Below are positions 45,910-57,671 of a stretch of 64,000 bases of DNA, piece by piece (the first letter of the stretch is position 1; each line of letters starts with the position of its first letter). The position numbers and the translations under genes were made by a program. The notes below the pieces were generated by a model that was given only the letters and a program-made list of their open reading frames with translations, had not been told where the DNA came from and did no database searches. Source of the DNA: Lasiodiplodia sp. COLG20 (taxonomy: Eukaryota > Ascomycota > Dothideomycetes > Botryosphaeriales > Botryosphaeriaceae); contig VNWV01000001.1 in NCBI GenBank assembly GCA_009801085.1, forward strand, positions 2,046,001 to 2,110,000, read 5' to 3'.

Positions 45910-48082
45910 TCAAGAGGAGCAAGCAAACTCGACGGTCCACTTCCCGCCACTCAGCCCATCGACCTCGACTCTCTCAGCCAGATCCTTATCCTCTTTCTTC
46001 TCAATCTCCTTCGTCACCGTCTCCGCCTCTGACACACCATCGGGCTTCACCGTCAACGTGCCGCCGCAAGACGGGTACTCGACGCTCACAGTGCCAGTCG
46101 TCCCCTCAGGTGTCTCGAAGGCAATAGTGAAGGCGCCCGTGTCGGCATCCCTCGTGTTGTTAGTGCTAAAGGAGCCGAGGGTAGTCACGAAGCCGGCCTC
46201 GACGCGGGTGAGGTCGCCAAAGCTGGGCTCGACGCGCCAGGTCTCGCCGGCGGCGGTGGTGAGCTGGATGCCGGCGACGCGGAAGGTGAGGACGCCGGTG
46301 GGGCCGGTGGCCCAGCCGTGGGCGTGGCTGATGCGCGGGTCGTTGTTGTAGGGGGCGTAGTGCAGGTCGCCGGTGGTGCTGTAGCCCTCGATGAAGGTGC
46401 TGTTGGTCATGCGCGGGTCGTCGAGCATGAAGCCCCACTGCAGCCGCGTCAGGGCCAGCGCCGCCGACGCGTTGCCCGCCGCCACGTGCGCCTGCAGCTC
46501 GAAGCCGCTGATGAAGGGCGAGATGGCGTCGTGCGCCTCGGGCGCCGGCGCCCCGTACTCGGTCCACCGCCCGGCCAGGTTGGTCGAGATCTGCGCGGCT
46601 TGCGTCGAGTTGAGGGTGAGGTTGGCTACGACGGCCCAGGCGTTGCCGTCCTGCGGGTGCAGCGTCGTCGTCTCGTTGTCGCGGTACAGCCCGGACGACG
46701 CGTCCCAGAGCAGCTCGTTGGCGGCCGCCTTGATGCCCGAGGCGGTCGTGGACCAGGAGCTGAGGAGGTCTGTCTCGTTGAGGGCCGAGGCGAGGATCGA
46801 GACCTGGTTTATGGTGTAGTAGAGGATGGCGTTGGCCTCGATGTTGTGCCCGCCCATGCCGAAGCGCAGCCAGTCGTTCGCCGACGTCACGTTCATCAGG
46901 CCGCTGGAGTCGATGAAGCTGAGGGAGAAGTCCATGGCGAGCTTGATGCCGTCCCACATGCTCTCCAGATAGTCCATGTCGCCCGAGTACAAGAAATAGT
47001 CGGCCACGCCAATGACCGTGTAAAGATGGTACGTGTGCGAAAGTATGTAAGTGAATGGCCGGCCGGCATACGGGAGCTGCCCGGAACTCTTGTTCTGGAT
47101 GTCGAAGAGCGAGTTGAGAGAGTTTTGTATGGATATCAGATCGTTCGTCGAAGCGACGACGCCAGGCACAGCGATGGCCATATCGCCGGCCCAGACCAGT
47201 CTGTCACGCTTGGCTCCATCGACGAGTGCCGAAGTGCCGTTGGTGATTGTGTAGTTGACATACCACGGCAGGGAGCCAACGTCGTCGGAGCTCATGTTCG
47301 AAGTGATCTTGTTGAGGTAGATGAGGGAATCGCCATACTTGGGATCGATGGTGCAGATCTGGTTGGTGTATGCACCTGCTCAGGAGTTAGCGATTGAGCT
47401 TCTGGGGAACAATTGAGTAATGACACTTACCGGCATACCACACACGGTTCAGTAGCTCATCTGTCATCCGTCAGTCGATGTTTCTGGGCCCCTTGCAGAA
47501 GTGATTCCTACCATCGCAGTGGAAGTAGCCTGTATAGTTCCTAAGCTGATCGTCGGCGTAGTGCGGCATAGCCGTGTAATGCGTCGTGACCTGCGTGACC
47601 TCCAAGCTGCCCGTGGTGTTGTGCACCAAGCTCAGATACCTGAACGCACCGCGCTCGTTCTGCCTGGGCACCGTGTACACGCCCGCCTCCTTGGGCTGGA
47701 ACCACAGCGTCTCATCGATGCCGGCATCGGCCGTGGCGTCGCTGCCCTCGCCCGAGATCCAGAGCGAGCTCTCGGAGAAGGTGATGCCGATGTACTGGTT
47801 CTCGTCCGACACGTCGCCCACAGTCAGTGAGACGACACCGGCGATGTTCTTCTCGTAGTCGAAGGTGATGGCCGAGGCGTCGGTGAAGGTCGCGCTGCCC
47901 AGGGCGTCACCGGTCACACTCTCGGCGCCCGAGACGGTACCATTGACCTTCCAGACCGAGACTGGGTGCAGCGTGCGGCTGGAAGGAGCAAGAATGTATT
48001 CTTCGTAGGGAACTGCGAGCGCAGAAGCCGCCACGGTGCTGAGAAGTGCCGCAGTGCGGCAGAATGAGTTGGACGGAGCCAT
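45910..48082 (-). CDS. Secreted alpha-L-rhamnosidase-like glycoside hydrolase (GH78 type)
   Basis: Three minus-strand exons, 47512-48082, 47431-47460 (30 nt) and 45910-47375, with introns of 51 and 55 bp, give 688 residues. The N-terminus MAPSNSFCRTAALLSTVAASALA is a signal peptide. An N-terminal beta-rich region follows. The catalytic part is a six-hairpin (alpha/alpha)6 domain: AKRDRLVWAGDMAIAV matches the RDR-x-W-x-GD block that carries the general acid in bacterial-type rhamnosidases, NDWLRFGMGGHN is a second conserved stretch, and HGWATGPTGVL lies near the end of the barrel. Many NxS/T sites fit an extracellular glycoprotein. It would release terminal rhamnose from plant polysaccharides or glycosides. 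Family level is fairly sure; the substrate is inferred. Confidence 0.82.
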
Positions 48083-49120
48083 TCTTGCGGGTACGAGAGT
48101 GCTACTCAGGGCAATGTGACGGACACAAGCCGCGGCTCTTTAAGAGAAGGCCAGTGGAGTGTGCTCAAGAAAAGTCTCCAGAGGCTCACGAGTCAACGGG
48201 ACAGCGACGCCCGAGACGGGTGGCGCCGGGTGACGTCCAATGGTCCAGTGCAGGGGGCATTATTCACGAAAGTAGTGTTCCCGCCAGGTCCCAGCAGGGA
48301 TGGCGCGCGAAATCGTGGGGAAGCTTGATCAAAAGTCGGGAACGCCATGCTTGGCGGCTCGGTGTGGTTTGGGCCGAAGCCACATGACGTGCGTCATAGC
48401 GGTCCCTGGCCGGTGCACAGTGGCTCGACATAGTAATGATGGGTCATTCGAGCTGCGGAGAGGTCGACCAGAACGTGCTCTCTTTTCCGTCGGGCTGGGC
48501 ATCGGCAATCGGTCCTGCAGAAAACCCCGCTCTGCCCCCGCACAATTGCAGATCCCGCATGTTGGAGCATTTGGCTCTTGGGGGTGGAATCCTTCATCCT
48601 GAAGTCGGCCAATCATACAGACTGTTGGTAGAAGCCGTAATCCTGCAGTTGCAATCTGCGTGTATAAGCACAGTGTCTTCGCGACTTCAACCCTATTGTC
48701 AACCATCAACATCAGGCCATGCCACTGGGCGAACTTCGGCCGGCGAACTCCGCAATGTGGAGGCCAGCAGACGGCGAACGGGCCAAGGACGGCATGAAGC
48801 GCGGGAGAGGCGGTCGACAGTGACACGAGGTCCGGAGCGCGGACTCTCCAAGACACCGACCTCCGGGACGGGAACGTGATGTCGCGTGTTCTACTAGAAA
48901 TACTGCCATCACCATTAGCTCTGCTTTTCTAATTGATGCTGGGAACTTACCTTGCCTTGAAGATATTCTGACTGCTTTCAGCCACAAGTATGCAATTACG
49001 CAAGGTGATTGTACCAAAAATCAATCAAAGGGAAAATTTTGCATATGGTAAAGTCCAGCTACAAGACACAAAAGGGAGTATCGAGGAGACATAAACAAAC
49101 ATACCCACCATCCAGGAGAC
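48083..49120. other. Promoter of the rhamnosidase gene / 3' flank of membrane protein
   Basis: Only short overlapping frames occur, none convincing. No repeat or RNA gene is seen. Confidence 0.5.
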
Positions 49121-50596
49121 TCAGCTAACATGGACCTCGGTTGTTCGCAGGATGACACGACCTCTTGGTCTTGGACTGCCTCCTGCGTGTGAGAGTATAC
49201 CATCGTCGCTAGTTTTTCTTGCTTCGGAATCCCACTCCTTCTCCCCTTCTTTGGATTCCTTTGACACGACCCCGCCAGAATCTCGGCTTCCCTCTGAAGC
49301 GAGAGGGAGTTCCCTGTCCACTTCTTTCACACCGACAGAGACTTTTGCGACGTATGGATCCACCTTTCCCAGCTCTGCATCTGCTCGGGAGCGTGAAATG
49401 CTCGCCATGGCAAAGCTGTCTTGCTGTTTCATGTATCCGTGCGCAGTGGAGCGACTGCCATAGCCGCTATAACCGGTTCGGCGCCGGTTTCCGGAGCGTC
49501 CACCGGAGCTAGTGATGGCGCGTGCAGTCTCAAGGAACCAGTTGAACAGAGGCTTCAAGGCCGGTAGGCAGGCGGCGACGATGCCAATATTCAGCTCGAT
49601 GTAGTTCCACACATTGAAGGAGTCGTGCCTGTAAAAGAGAGCGTGGTCAGTAATGGTTCAAATCGTGAATGGAGAATGGTGCATACACTGTCCAATCCGG
49701 ATCTTCAAGGACGTTCCACTGCTTGACACACTTAACGATGGCTGCTGCAGAGGCGAAGAAGCCGAGACTGAGAATCGAGGCCAATGTGAGCTTCGTTCTA
49801 AGGTTGACCTGCAACTCCCAGATCAAAGGAACTGGAAGTGACGCGAAGAGGAAGTCGGTGATGATGTTCACGATGCTATTGAACATGCCGATGTTCCTGA
49901 AAGTGTTCATTGAGAAGCACTTGGCGTTGTTGGGCGGCATTCGAAGGGAGTAGTCCCAAGCAGCAGCGATGGGCGAACACTGGAAAATCAAAGTGCAGGC
50001 GCAAGCTATGGTGAACAGGATGAGGAAGACTGTGGGCTACAGGTCAGCAAGTAAAGAATTACACCTCTCGAGATTCAACCCACCAATCATCCCCCACAGA
50101 AATCTAACTTTCCTCGTCCTCTCGGCGAGGCGCATGAGAAATAGGGCAATTGAGACCTTGACCGCGCTGACTCCGACCATGATGACGAGGCTGTGGACGT
50201 AAAGCCACTTGGAAAATTGCGTGTAGCCGACAGGGTCTGAGAGCATGACGATAGCATGCTTGCCCAGCCCGTATTTGGTCTCTTCAACGAAGCAGACCAT
50301 GACGACTATGCTTAATATCTGTACGAATCAGTTGGAAAAATGATACATTTGTACGAGGGGCAAATACCAACCATGGAAAATAAAATAACATAGTCGTCAG
50401 AGCCGACAAATCGCAGCATCCAGCCTCTCACATAGAGGCGTAGCATGACCACGGCCAGCGCCAAGGCGCAGAAGACGCTGGTAATGGAAAGGATTTCATC
50501 GGCGGCACTGAAGTTTGCGTACTCTGGCGGAAAACTCGGAGGGGCTTCATCGCCGACTGAAGTGGAACCGGACTGACGCTTCAAGTATACAGACAT
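49121..50596 (-). CDS. Rhodopsin-fold (SAT4/Pth11-related) integral membrane protein
   Basis: Four minus-strand exons, 50372-50596, 50084-50318, 49687-50029 and 49121-49628, with introns of 53, 54 and 58 bp, give 436 residues. About seven hydrophobic helices are visible, with family marks: DDYVILFSM after the second helix, VEETKYGLGKH, LYVHSLVIMVGVSAVKVSIALF, FQCSPIAAAWD, and the DWTV...WNYIELNIGIVAACLPALKPL pair. The cytosolic tail is Ser/Gly/Arg-rich. These fungus-specific proteins are thought to sense surface or chemical cues; some sit in secondary-metabolite clusters. No ligand can be inferred. It is divergent from the tyrosinase gene across a 2.6-kb spacer. Confidence 0.85.
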
Positions 50597-53201
50597 AGTG
50601 GATTGTCTCCGATGCCCATGGAGTGCGGCTGGCGGCGGCCGTTAGCCTGTGCTAGGCCAGGAAAGGGGACTTGGGTGGCTTTGGGACGTTCGAAAGAAGA
50701 ATTATGCAGAAAGAGCAGCTCAAGATATCTAAGGTGGACTTCGGGGGGAATTACTTAGGCAAAAGGATGTGCAAGAAAACATGGAAGGAGGTCTGGAATG
50801 TTAAGGTGATACTGTGACCAGGATATTGCAGGCGAGAGGGGTGGGCTCGCACATGGCGTTCCTGTGCCTGGCGAGCGAAGCCGTCGCAGAATATGCACAG
50901 TGGCGCAAGAGCACATGGCGGGCGAAGGACTTCGGCACGAGACAAGTTAGATCGAAGAAGTTCCTCACATGGTTCGGAGGTGTTCATGCCAGAAACGGAG
51001 AGGGCCGGAGACGGTGTTGCTGCAGATTTCCTCTTGCGAGAGACGGACGCAGGCCACGAGGGGAGGTGGTGTCCTCGGCCGACACCGAAAGCAGCGCCGA
51101 AGACGCCAATGATCCAGGGGTCACATCAAGGGTCACATCCCGAAAATACCGAGAAAATACTCATCCAAAGTGCTCGGGGCCTTCCGGCTCAATACCAAGC
51201 ACCGGGACCGGCCAAGCTTCGCAAAAGTCCATAATAGACGGCGGGTTGCTGTGATAATCGACAGGGAATTCTCACACCAATGGTGCCTCAACCGGTGGTA
51301 CAGCGCAGCTGACGTTACGGCGGGCCGTCAGCAATGTCCCTGGCGGTGGCGCAAGACATAGATTAATTGGCAGACAAGAGAGGGAAGCAAGCGATTGACC
51401 GGAGGCGGCGCTGGTGCGGATTGCGCAAGTGCGGACAGGCGGCGGCCAAGGGCGTGAAGAGGCAGCACGGCAGCGCGGGCGGCGACGGTGCTGAAGCGGA
51501 AGGCTGGAGAAACGCTAGGCAGTGGGGAGCACGGAGCAGGTGTTTTCGCTTAGAGGATGTTGTTGCACTGCGCCGCTTCGATCTGAGGCAGGTGGCAGGG
51601 TCTGGGGAAAAGTACGAGGTATCGGCGCACGCGATTGGCCGGCTCGCTTGGAAACTGGGTCCGGCTTATGCACAGGCCCCGTGTCGCAACTGCATCTCTT
51701 CCCGCCCGCCTGCCCGCCTCTTCTATCTGCGATTCAGCCTTTTCCTTCCTCGCCCGTTCCCACTTTGCCGTGCCGCCGGCTGTCTCATTAGGCTACTAAA
51801 CAGGGCCTCGCGGCGTCGCCCGAAAAATGGCGCGAGGGGAAGGCCTGCCGCTCTCCCGTTGGCACGCATCATCGACGGCGGGAGATCGTTGCTAGATCGC
51901 CGTCCGAGGGGCGTGCTCAAGACAAGACGCAAATCGTAGAACATCATTGCCTGAAGAACACGATGGCCAAGTCGCCAGGAGAAGCGATCTGTTCCGCCCT
52001 CTCGGCTACTCCGCTGCCACGGGTCCACTACCGCTGCTCTTGTATGTGTGCTTTTTTTAAAGCCCACATATTCAGGCACCGCTCGGCCCCGGTAAGCTGC
52101 GACCCCCCCATTCTTCGGCCCTCGCCCCTCCATCCATCCTTTTTACGTACGAAATGTTGGTCTGGGAGCCCGGAGTTTGAGCGTCATGACTTTCCCTGAA
52201 CATGCTCTCGAGTCCTCCTTGCTGGCCCAACACCTCCAAGCGAAGACTGCTGAATGACCACAAGACGTACCCCCTTGTAGAACACTACGCCACTGGCATT
52301 GATCATTACTCGTGTATATGTCTTCGCCAATACGGAGTCGTCCGCGTCCTTGCGTCCAAATTGTTTAGAAGTATGCATGGGAGTTCCAGAAATGCTCCCA
52401 TTTCAGTATTTCTTCCTGGCGAATGTATAGCATGGCCAAGTTATCGAAATCGATAGTCTAGTCGCCTAGCTGTACCTTGCCAAGCAAGTGTCAAGCTGGA
52501 ATTTCCCGTCTATACCATGCTTGGATAAGCGAGGAGTGAATATTTTCTGCCTGAATTATTGTTGTCTTTTTGAATAATGAAGGCCGATAAGCACCAGGGG
52601 CATCTACTCCCGAGATGCACGGCTCTTCCTGTAATTTCTTCGCACCAATTCATCTTCCATTGGGCTGTGAGCGGGCCGCTGCAACTCCGAGCTGCTCGGG
52701 CTTACACAATACACGACTGCTGTTTACTTAATTTGGCCCCCATCTTCATGGCGGCACATGCAGAAAGCCGCCACCGAGCCCACTTTAACTAGTTGCGCCG
52801 ACGCCGCCACCTGCCAGTCCAACAATACCTCCGGCATCGCTACTCCACGGACGGAAAGCCAGCTCGCTTCTCCCTATCAATTGCCGTGCAAGAGCCAGCT
52901 TTGGTGGCGCCGCTTCGCAATTGCCTCCTGTTTGAGGCCTTGTTTTCCGGTATTCAATCACCGCGCTGCTTTCCTGCGCATTAACGCCGCATCCTCGCAG
53001 ACATCAATTCTCCGAAGCCCCCGGCTGTGCCACACCGTTGCGCATAACCGACCGTTGGCCCCCTTCCAGAACTCGCCCGCGCGTAAAAGGACGTAGCAAA
53101 TAAATTGGCAGGTGTCGCTGCTTCTACCACACCTTTTGCTACCGAACTTCCCACCAAGCCAATCCGTGGGAAAGTCCAGGGACTCTACAACTTTCTCCAC
53201 A
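50597..53201. other. 2.6-kb divergent spacer
   Basis: Upstream region shared by the membrane-protein and tyrosinase genes. Frames such as 51367-51939 (+) are Arg-rich products of GC-rich DNA with no recognisable content. No gene, repeat or RNA is supported. Confidence 0.5.
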
Positions 53202-54580
53202 ATGCGTCTCGAGGACTTTGTCGCCGCCACGGCGCTTTTGGGTGTTGCCAGTGGAGCGGCCATTGAGAAGAAGGAGGCTGCCACGAGCAACTTCTCGCTC
53301 AAGACCGACCAGCTGGCCGCACAGGCGATGGGGAATCTAGCACAGTTCGTCCAGGTCAACGGCTACTTTTCCGACGGCTGTACCCTCGAAAACATCTCTT
53401 TCCGGAGAGAATGGTACGTATTCTCACGCTGAATCCCTGCCAGATTGCTAATCAGCAATACAGGGGCGCCCTCTCTGCCGATGAGAGGAAGGAGTACATT
53501 GCAGCAGTGCAATGCATCTCCACGAAACCCTCAATTACCCCGAAAGAGCTCTGTCCGGGATGCGTCAGTCGTTATGACGACTTCGTGGCCACCCACATCA
53601 ATCAGACCCTGACGATACACGGGACGGTAAGTCAAGTCTGGCCTACGTATATCCACAAGCCTGGTACTAAACTCATCAAAAAGGGCAATTTCCTTTCGTG
53701 GCACCGCTACTTCACCTGGACATACGAGCAAGCGCTGCGCAACGAATGCGGCTACACAGGCACGCAGCCGTACTGGAACTGGCCGCAGTACGCCGAGGAC
53801 CCGCTCAGCTCGCCAATCTTCGACGGCTCAGACACGTCCATGTCAGGAAACGGAGTGTACCGGAACCATACTCCGGTTTATGTTCCGTCTTCTGCTCTCC
53901 CTTATGTCGAAATACCGCCGGCACAGGGCGGTGGTTGCGTGACGACGGGCCCGTTCAGGAACTTCACAGCCCGCCTCGGCCCCGTGTCGCCTGCCTATGA
54001 AGGCTTGCCGACCAACCCCAGTGCTGATGGTCTCGGCTCGAATCCGCGCTGCCTGCGCCGTGATATCAACCCCTGGGTGTCGTCGCGCTTCACCAACGAC
54101 CTCAACACTTCTTCGCTTATCGAGACCTACTCCGACATTTCAGACTTCCAGACTACCATGCAGGGCGATTTCCCTACGGGGGCCCTAGGCGTCCACACTG
54201 GGGGCCACCTCACGATTAATGGCGACCCTGGTGGAGATCTTTTTGCGTCTCCTGGTGATCCGGTACGTGGTTGAATTCCCTCCCTGTTGAACCTCCCCCA
54301 CGCCCCCCTTATCAGCCCCTTATCAGTCCCCAACTAACAGAAACAAAAGGTCTTCTTTCTCCATCACGCGATGATCGACCGTGTCTGGTGGACGTGGCAG
54401 AACCAAGACGTAGCCGCGCGCACCTACGCCGTCGGCGGCACCCACACCCTCAACAACAGCCCGCCCAGCGCCAACACGACACTCGATGACATCCTCGACC
54501 TCGCCTACACTGCCGACCCCATCACCATCCGTGATGCTATGAGCACTCTTGCTGGTCCGTTCTGCTACGTCTACGTGTAG
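53202..54580 (+). CDS. Secreted tyrosinase (type-3 copper monooxygenase)
   Basis: Four exons, 53202-53413, 53464-53626, 53684-54262 and 54350-54580, with introns of 50, 57 (stop-free, in frame) and 87 bp, give 394 residues. MRLEDFVAATALLGVASGAA is a signal peptide. The CuA site is seen as ATHINQTLTIHG, then, across the in-frame intron, GNFLSWHRYFTW, giving three His. The CuB site is LGVHTGGHLTI plus FFLHHAMIDRVWWTWQ. YWNWPQYAEDP is also typical. These short secreted enzymes oxidise phenols to quinones and contribute to pigment or phenol metabolism. The protein ends soon after CuB, so it lacks the C-terminal blocking domain of the long fungal tyrosinases. Leaving the second intron unspliced would insert 19 residues between the His ligands, so splicing there is well supported. 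Confidence 0.9.
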
Positions 54581-55289
54581 CGCGGAGTTGATCGAGAAAT
54601 AATGGATTCAGGGAGTGGGTAGAGGCGAACAAGGATTGGAATTAGATTCTCCTTTATTGTTGATATTCTTTTCAGCGTTTACTCGTAAATACCGCTTTGT
54701 TTTCTTGTTAGCAGCGGAAAGGAGAAAAATGAGAATAGCCAAAGAAACTAATATTAATCATCCTCTGCAAAGTGTTTCGCTTTGAGGATAAAGTCATTTA
54801 ACCATGCTGAAGATTTGATTTTTGGGCTCATTCTCCCATCGCTTGGGGGTAAGAATTTAGGGAGGGGCCGGTGCTACTCGTTATGCGATATTCTGTAACG
54901 GAAGTATATGTAGATTGCATATTCTACTATAGAAAAACGCAGATCCCGTTACAGCGAACGACAAGAAATTTGTATAAGAATGCAGAGCTTATTCTACTGT
55001 GCGCACAGAAGCTCTCGGCGAAGGTTTGCGTATGGCACAAATCACATATCCATGGCAATCACAGAAAGTCTTGTATTCAGTTCACTCATGAATTATCAAT
55101 TGTTTTTTTTTCTGGTCTGATAGTACCATTCCTTCCAACCCAAAAATAAAAATAAAAGAGCCTGCTGGTGCTCGTTGTGCAAGAGCGGGGATGTCAAACA
55201 GACCTTGCAAATCAATAAAAGCCGCTTACAAAAACGCCATCAGATGATTATCGCTCGAAAGCCAATCAGGTAACTGGATTGAGAGCCAT
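54581..55289. other. Convergent 3' spacer
   Basis: AT-rich sequence between the ends of the tyrosinase and the GHITM-like gene. No gene is seen. Confidence 0.6.
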
Positions 55290-56412
55290 TTATTTCCTTC
55301 TCTGCTGCATGCCCAAGATCTGGACCATGCGGACGAAGATGTTAATGAAGTCAAGCTCAAGGCTGATGGACTCGTTAACGGCATCACGCTGCATCAGGCC
55401 GCGCTCAGACAGACGGGCATGGTGCAGGACCTTTTGGACGTCGTACAGGGTGAAGCCACCGAAGACGGCAAGACCACCGTAGAGCCAGATGTTCTCGGTC
55501 CACATGAGGGTGCGGGCAGCAGTGGCAGGCAGGACCATGGGAGCGAGACCGGAGAGAGCAACGATGGCAACACCAGCAAGGAGAGGACCACCGAGGTAGA
55601 GGTACTTCTCCTGCTTGGCAGTCGCGCCGACGAAAGCGATGGAGCCCATCATACCGACCGTGTAGAGACCAGCGCGAGCGAGCAGGGCGGGGTGCATGAA
55701 CATGAGCGGCGAGAGGAGAGCAGCCTGGGTCAGGTTGAAGAGACCCCACAGAGCGTACTTCTGGACGTAGCTGGAATGCCGATTAGCAAGAGACCTTTAT
55801 ACCAGAGGAGAGATAGCATACTTATCCGGGCGAGTAGCCATGCAGCCGTACATGGAGCCGACAGACCCCACGAGGCCAAGGCCAAGAACAAGCCAAGGGT
55901 TCGCAGACATGAGCCTATAGCTCCAACCATTGAAGTGCAGAGTGCGAGCCGCCAGAGCAATGATACCAACGCCGAGGCCAGTGTGCAGGAAAGTGTCGTT
56001 CAGGTAGCTGCGCTCGTGGGGCGGCATACCGCCATCTTCGCGGGTCTCGCGGTTGAAGATTCTGAGAAGACTGTCAGCTTGGATTCGGGCCATGGACAAA
56101 GAGAACTAACAGGTTGATAGCCAGAAGAGTTCCTCCGAAGATACCGGCGCCATAGATCAAGCGCTGCCTGAATTCAGCGTTCGAAGTGGTGGCGGACTGC
56201 TGCGAATAGTTGCGGCGGAAAGCACGGAAGGTGTTGCGGAAGACATTGTTCGACTCGGCGAGCGAGGACGCGGCGGTCCTTGCGGTGAAGAAGCTCTTGG
56301 GAGCCGACTTGAGCGGCGTGTTGTGGAGTGCGCGGATGGTGGCTGAAGAGGCTTTGGGAGCCTGCTTCAGAGCAGACGTGAGGGCGAAGGGTCGCCGGAG
56401 CATGAACGCCAT
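55290..56412 (-). CDS. Mitochondrial GHITM/MICS1-like Bax-inhibitor family protein
   Basis: Three minus-strand exons, 56111-56412, 55822-56061 and 55290-55770, with introns of 49 and 51 bp, give 340 residues. The Arg/Ser/Ala-rich, acid-poor N-terminus is a mitochondrial presequence. GIFGGTLLAINL begins the first membrane segment, NRETREDGGMPPHERSYLND is the conserved matrix-facing stretch, and about seven further hydrophobic helices follow, ending with LELDFINIFVRMVQILG, the BI-1 family signature with the conserved Asp. Homologues in the inner membrane shape cristae and influence calcium and proton exchange. The second ATG at 56403 is also possible. Identification is firm at family level. Confidence 0.9.
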
Positions 56413-57086
56413 GGTGGGCGGTGCGTTCAGGCAGGTTGCAATTGTTTCGTGAGGAGAGAAGCGGAGGCGAGCGAGAGAAGCGCGGCAATGGCAGCTTCAA
56501 AGTGACGTCTTAAAAATCATCACGTGGAGGCGCACGGGCCAAAACGGAGTTCCGTTAACTCCAGTCCGCCCTCGAATCTCATCGAATCCTTTCCGTCATG
56601 ATTGGACCGCCCCAGAACCTGCCATCTCTTTTGCCTCAGCCGCATCCATCCACTTACGTATTCCTGCTTCTAGCCTCCGTGCTAGGCAGAACCGTTGTTG
56701 CGTGGTCGGAACCTCAAGTCCACACAGCAACACGATACATCCATCTCGGATCAACGGAGGACTGAAAAGCACACCCATGCCCTATCAACGGCGGTTTTCG
56801 TCCGTGAATTGCTCCTCCTCACATTACTCGGATCTCGAGCTTTAGCCATGAGACCCGAATATAAAAAGCACATGAACTTGTACCGGCAGCTGTAAAGGTG
56901 CATAATTGTAATGCATCCAACTCCTATCCTGAATTCGCAATAAACAATGGGCCGATATCGTGTATACGGTCTTATCATTCACAACCACAGTAGCCAAAGG
57001 AAATATTGCCACCGACTTCACTGACACGTCAATCCCAGATGGAGACAGACAGCTTTCAAAAAAAAAAAAAAAAAAAAACAGACCCC
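56413..57086. other. Promoter of the GHITM-like gene and 3' flank of the small Cys protein
   Basis: No gene is seen. It holds a run of 21 A (57058-57078), just past the stop of the minus-strand small gene. Confidence 0.5.
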
Positions 57087-57671
57087 TCAACTCCCGCCCC
57101 AACCACTCCCCGCCGGGCCCCATGCCCTCACTTTTCCCCCTCTGCCCAACCAGCCCATGCGTCTCGCATGCTCCCAATCGCAGTCGGGACACCAACCGTG
57201 TACCGGCTTCTCTACCTTCCGCGGTTGTCGCACACAATCATTCGGGATGCGGAAGGGAAGTACCATTAGCGGGGGCGATGCTGTATAATGTACGGCTATC
57301 TCCTGAAGTCCCGGTTCAGGTTCAGTCTCAGGATCTGTCTTCGCCGAGAATTCTGCGGGGACCTGATTTACTGCAGTGGAAGTTGCTGAAACTCCTGCAG
57401 CTGGTGCTGGGAGTGTTGGCGCTGCTTCGCTCAAATCGCTGGGCAGGCTGTCGAGGGAGGCAGGCGTAACAGTATTTGGCAAAGGAGAGGACTTCGGGAT
57501 ATTATGACTTGAGACGAGTGCAGGGTCGACAGGCACTACATCATGGTACTTCGGGTTATTAATTTCGTCCAGGGCTCGTTGAATTCTAATGCAAGGCTGC
57601 TGACCCCAGTGCGCAGGCCGATGCGAGACGTGCGAGCACATCGTGTATCGTGGAACGAGTATGTAGCACAT
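57087..57671 (-). CDS. Small Cys-containing hypothetical protein
   Basis: Single-exon minus-strand frame from ATG 57671, 194 residues. It begins MCYILVPRYTMCSHVSHRP and has GWCPDCDWEHARRMGWLG near the end, with a Pro/Ala/Ser/Thr-rich middle. The pattern MC...C-x-H at the start and CxxC at the end is common in uncharacterised ascomycete proteins and may bind zinc. No function can be named. The stop lies just 9 bp from the A21 tract. Coding status is moderately likely because the cysteine pattern is ordered and there are no competing frames of similar quality. Confidence 0.45.
   Translation of the reverse strand: MCYILVPRYTMCSHVSHRPAHWGQQPCIRIQRALDEINNPKYHDVVPVDPALVSSHNIPKSSPLPNTVTPASLDSLPSDLSEAAPTLPAPAAGVSATSTAVNQVPAEFSAKTDPETEPEPGLQEIAVHYTASPPLMVLPFRIPNDCVRQPRKVEKPVHGWCPDCDWEHARRMGWLGRGGKVRAWGPAGSGWGGS

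Noticed and set aside
46318..47397. 359-codon plus-strand frame over the rhamnosidase
   Set aside because: Composition is Val/Arg/Gly-rich shadow. The minus-strand frame has a signal peptide and conserved GH78 blocks.
51367..51939. 190-codon plus-strand frame upstream of the tyrosinase
   Set aside because: Arg/Ala-rich, no domain, no splice logic, and overlapping frames of equal quality.
57058..57078. Run of 21 A as a retrotransposon tail
   Set aside because: There are no target-site duplications, no retroelement frame nearby, and the run sits beside the stop of an ordinary small gene. A simple homopolymer is enough.
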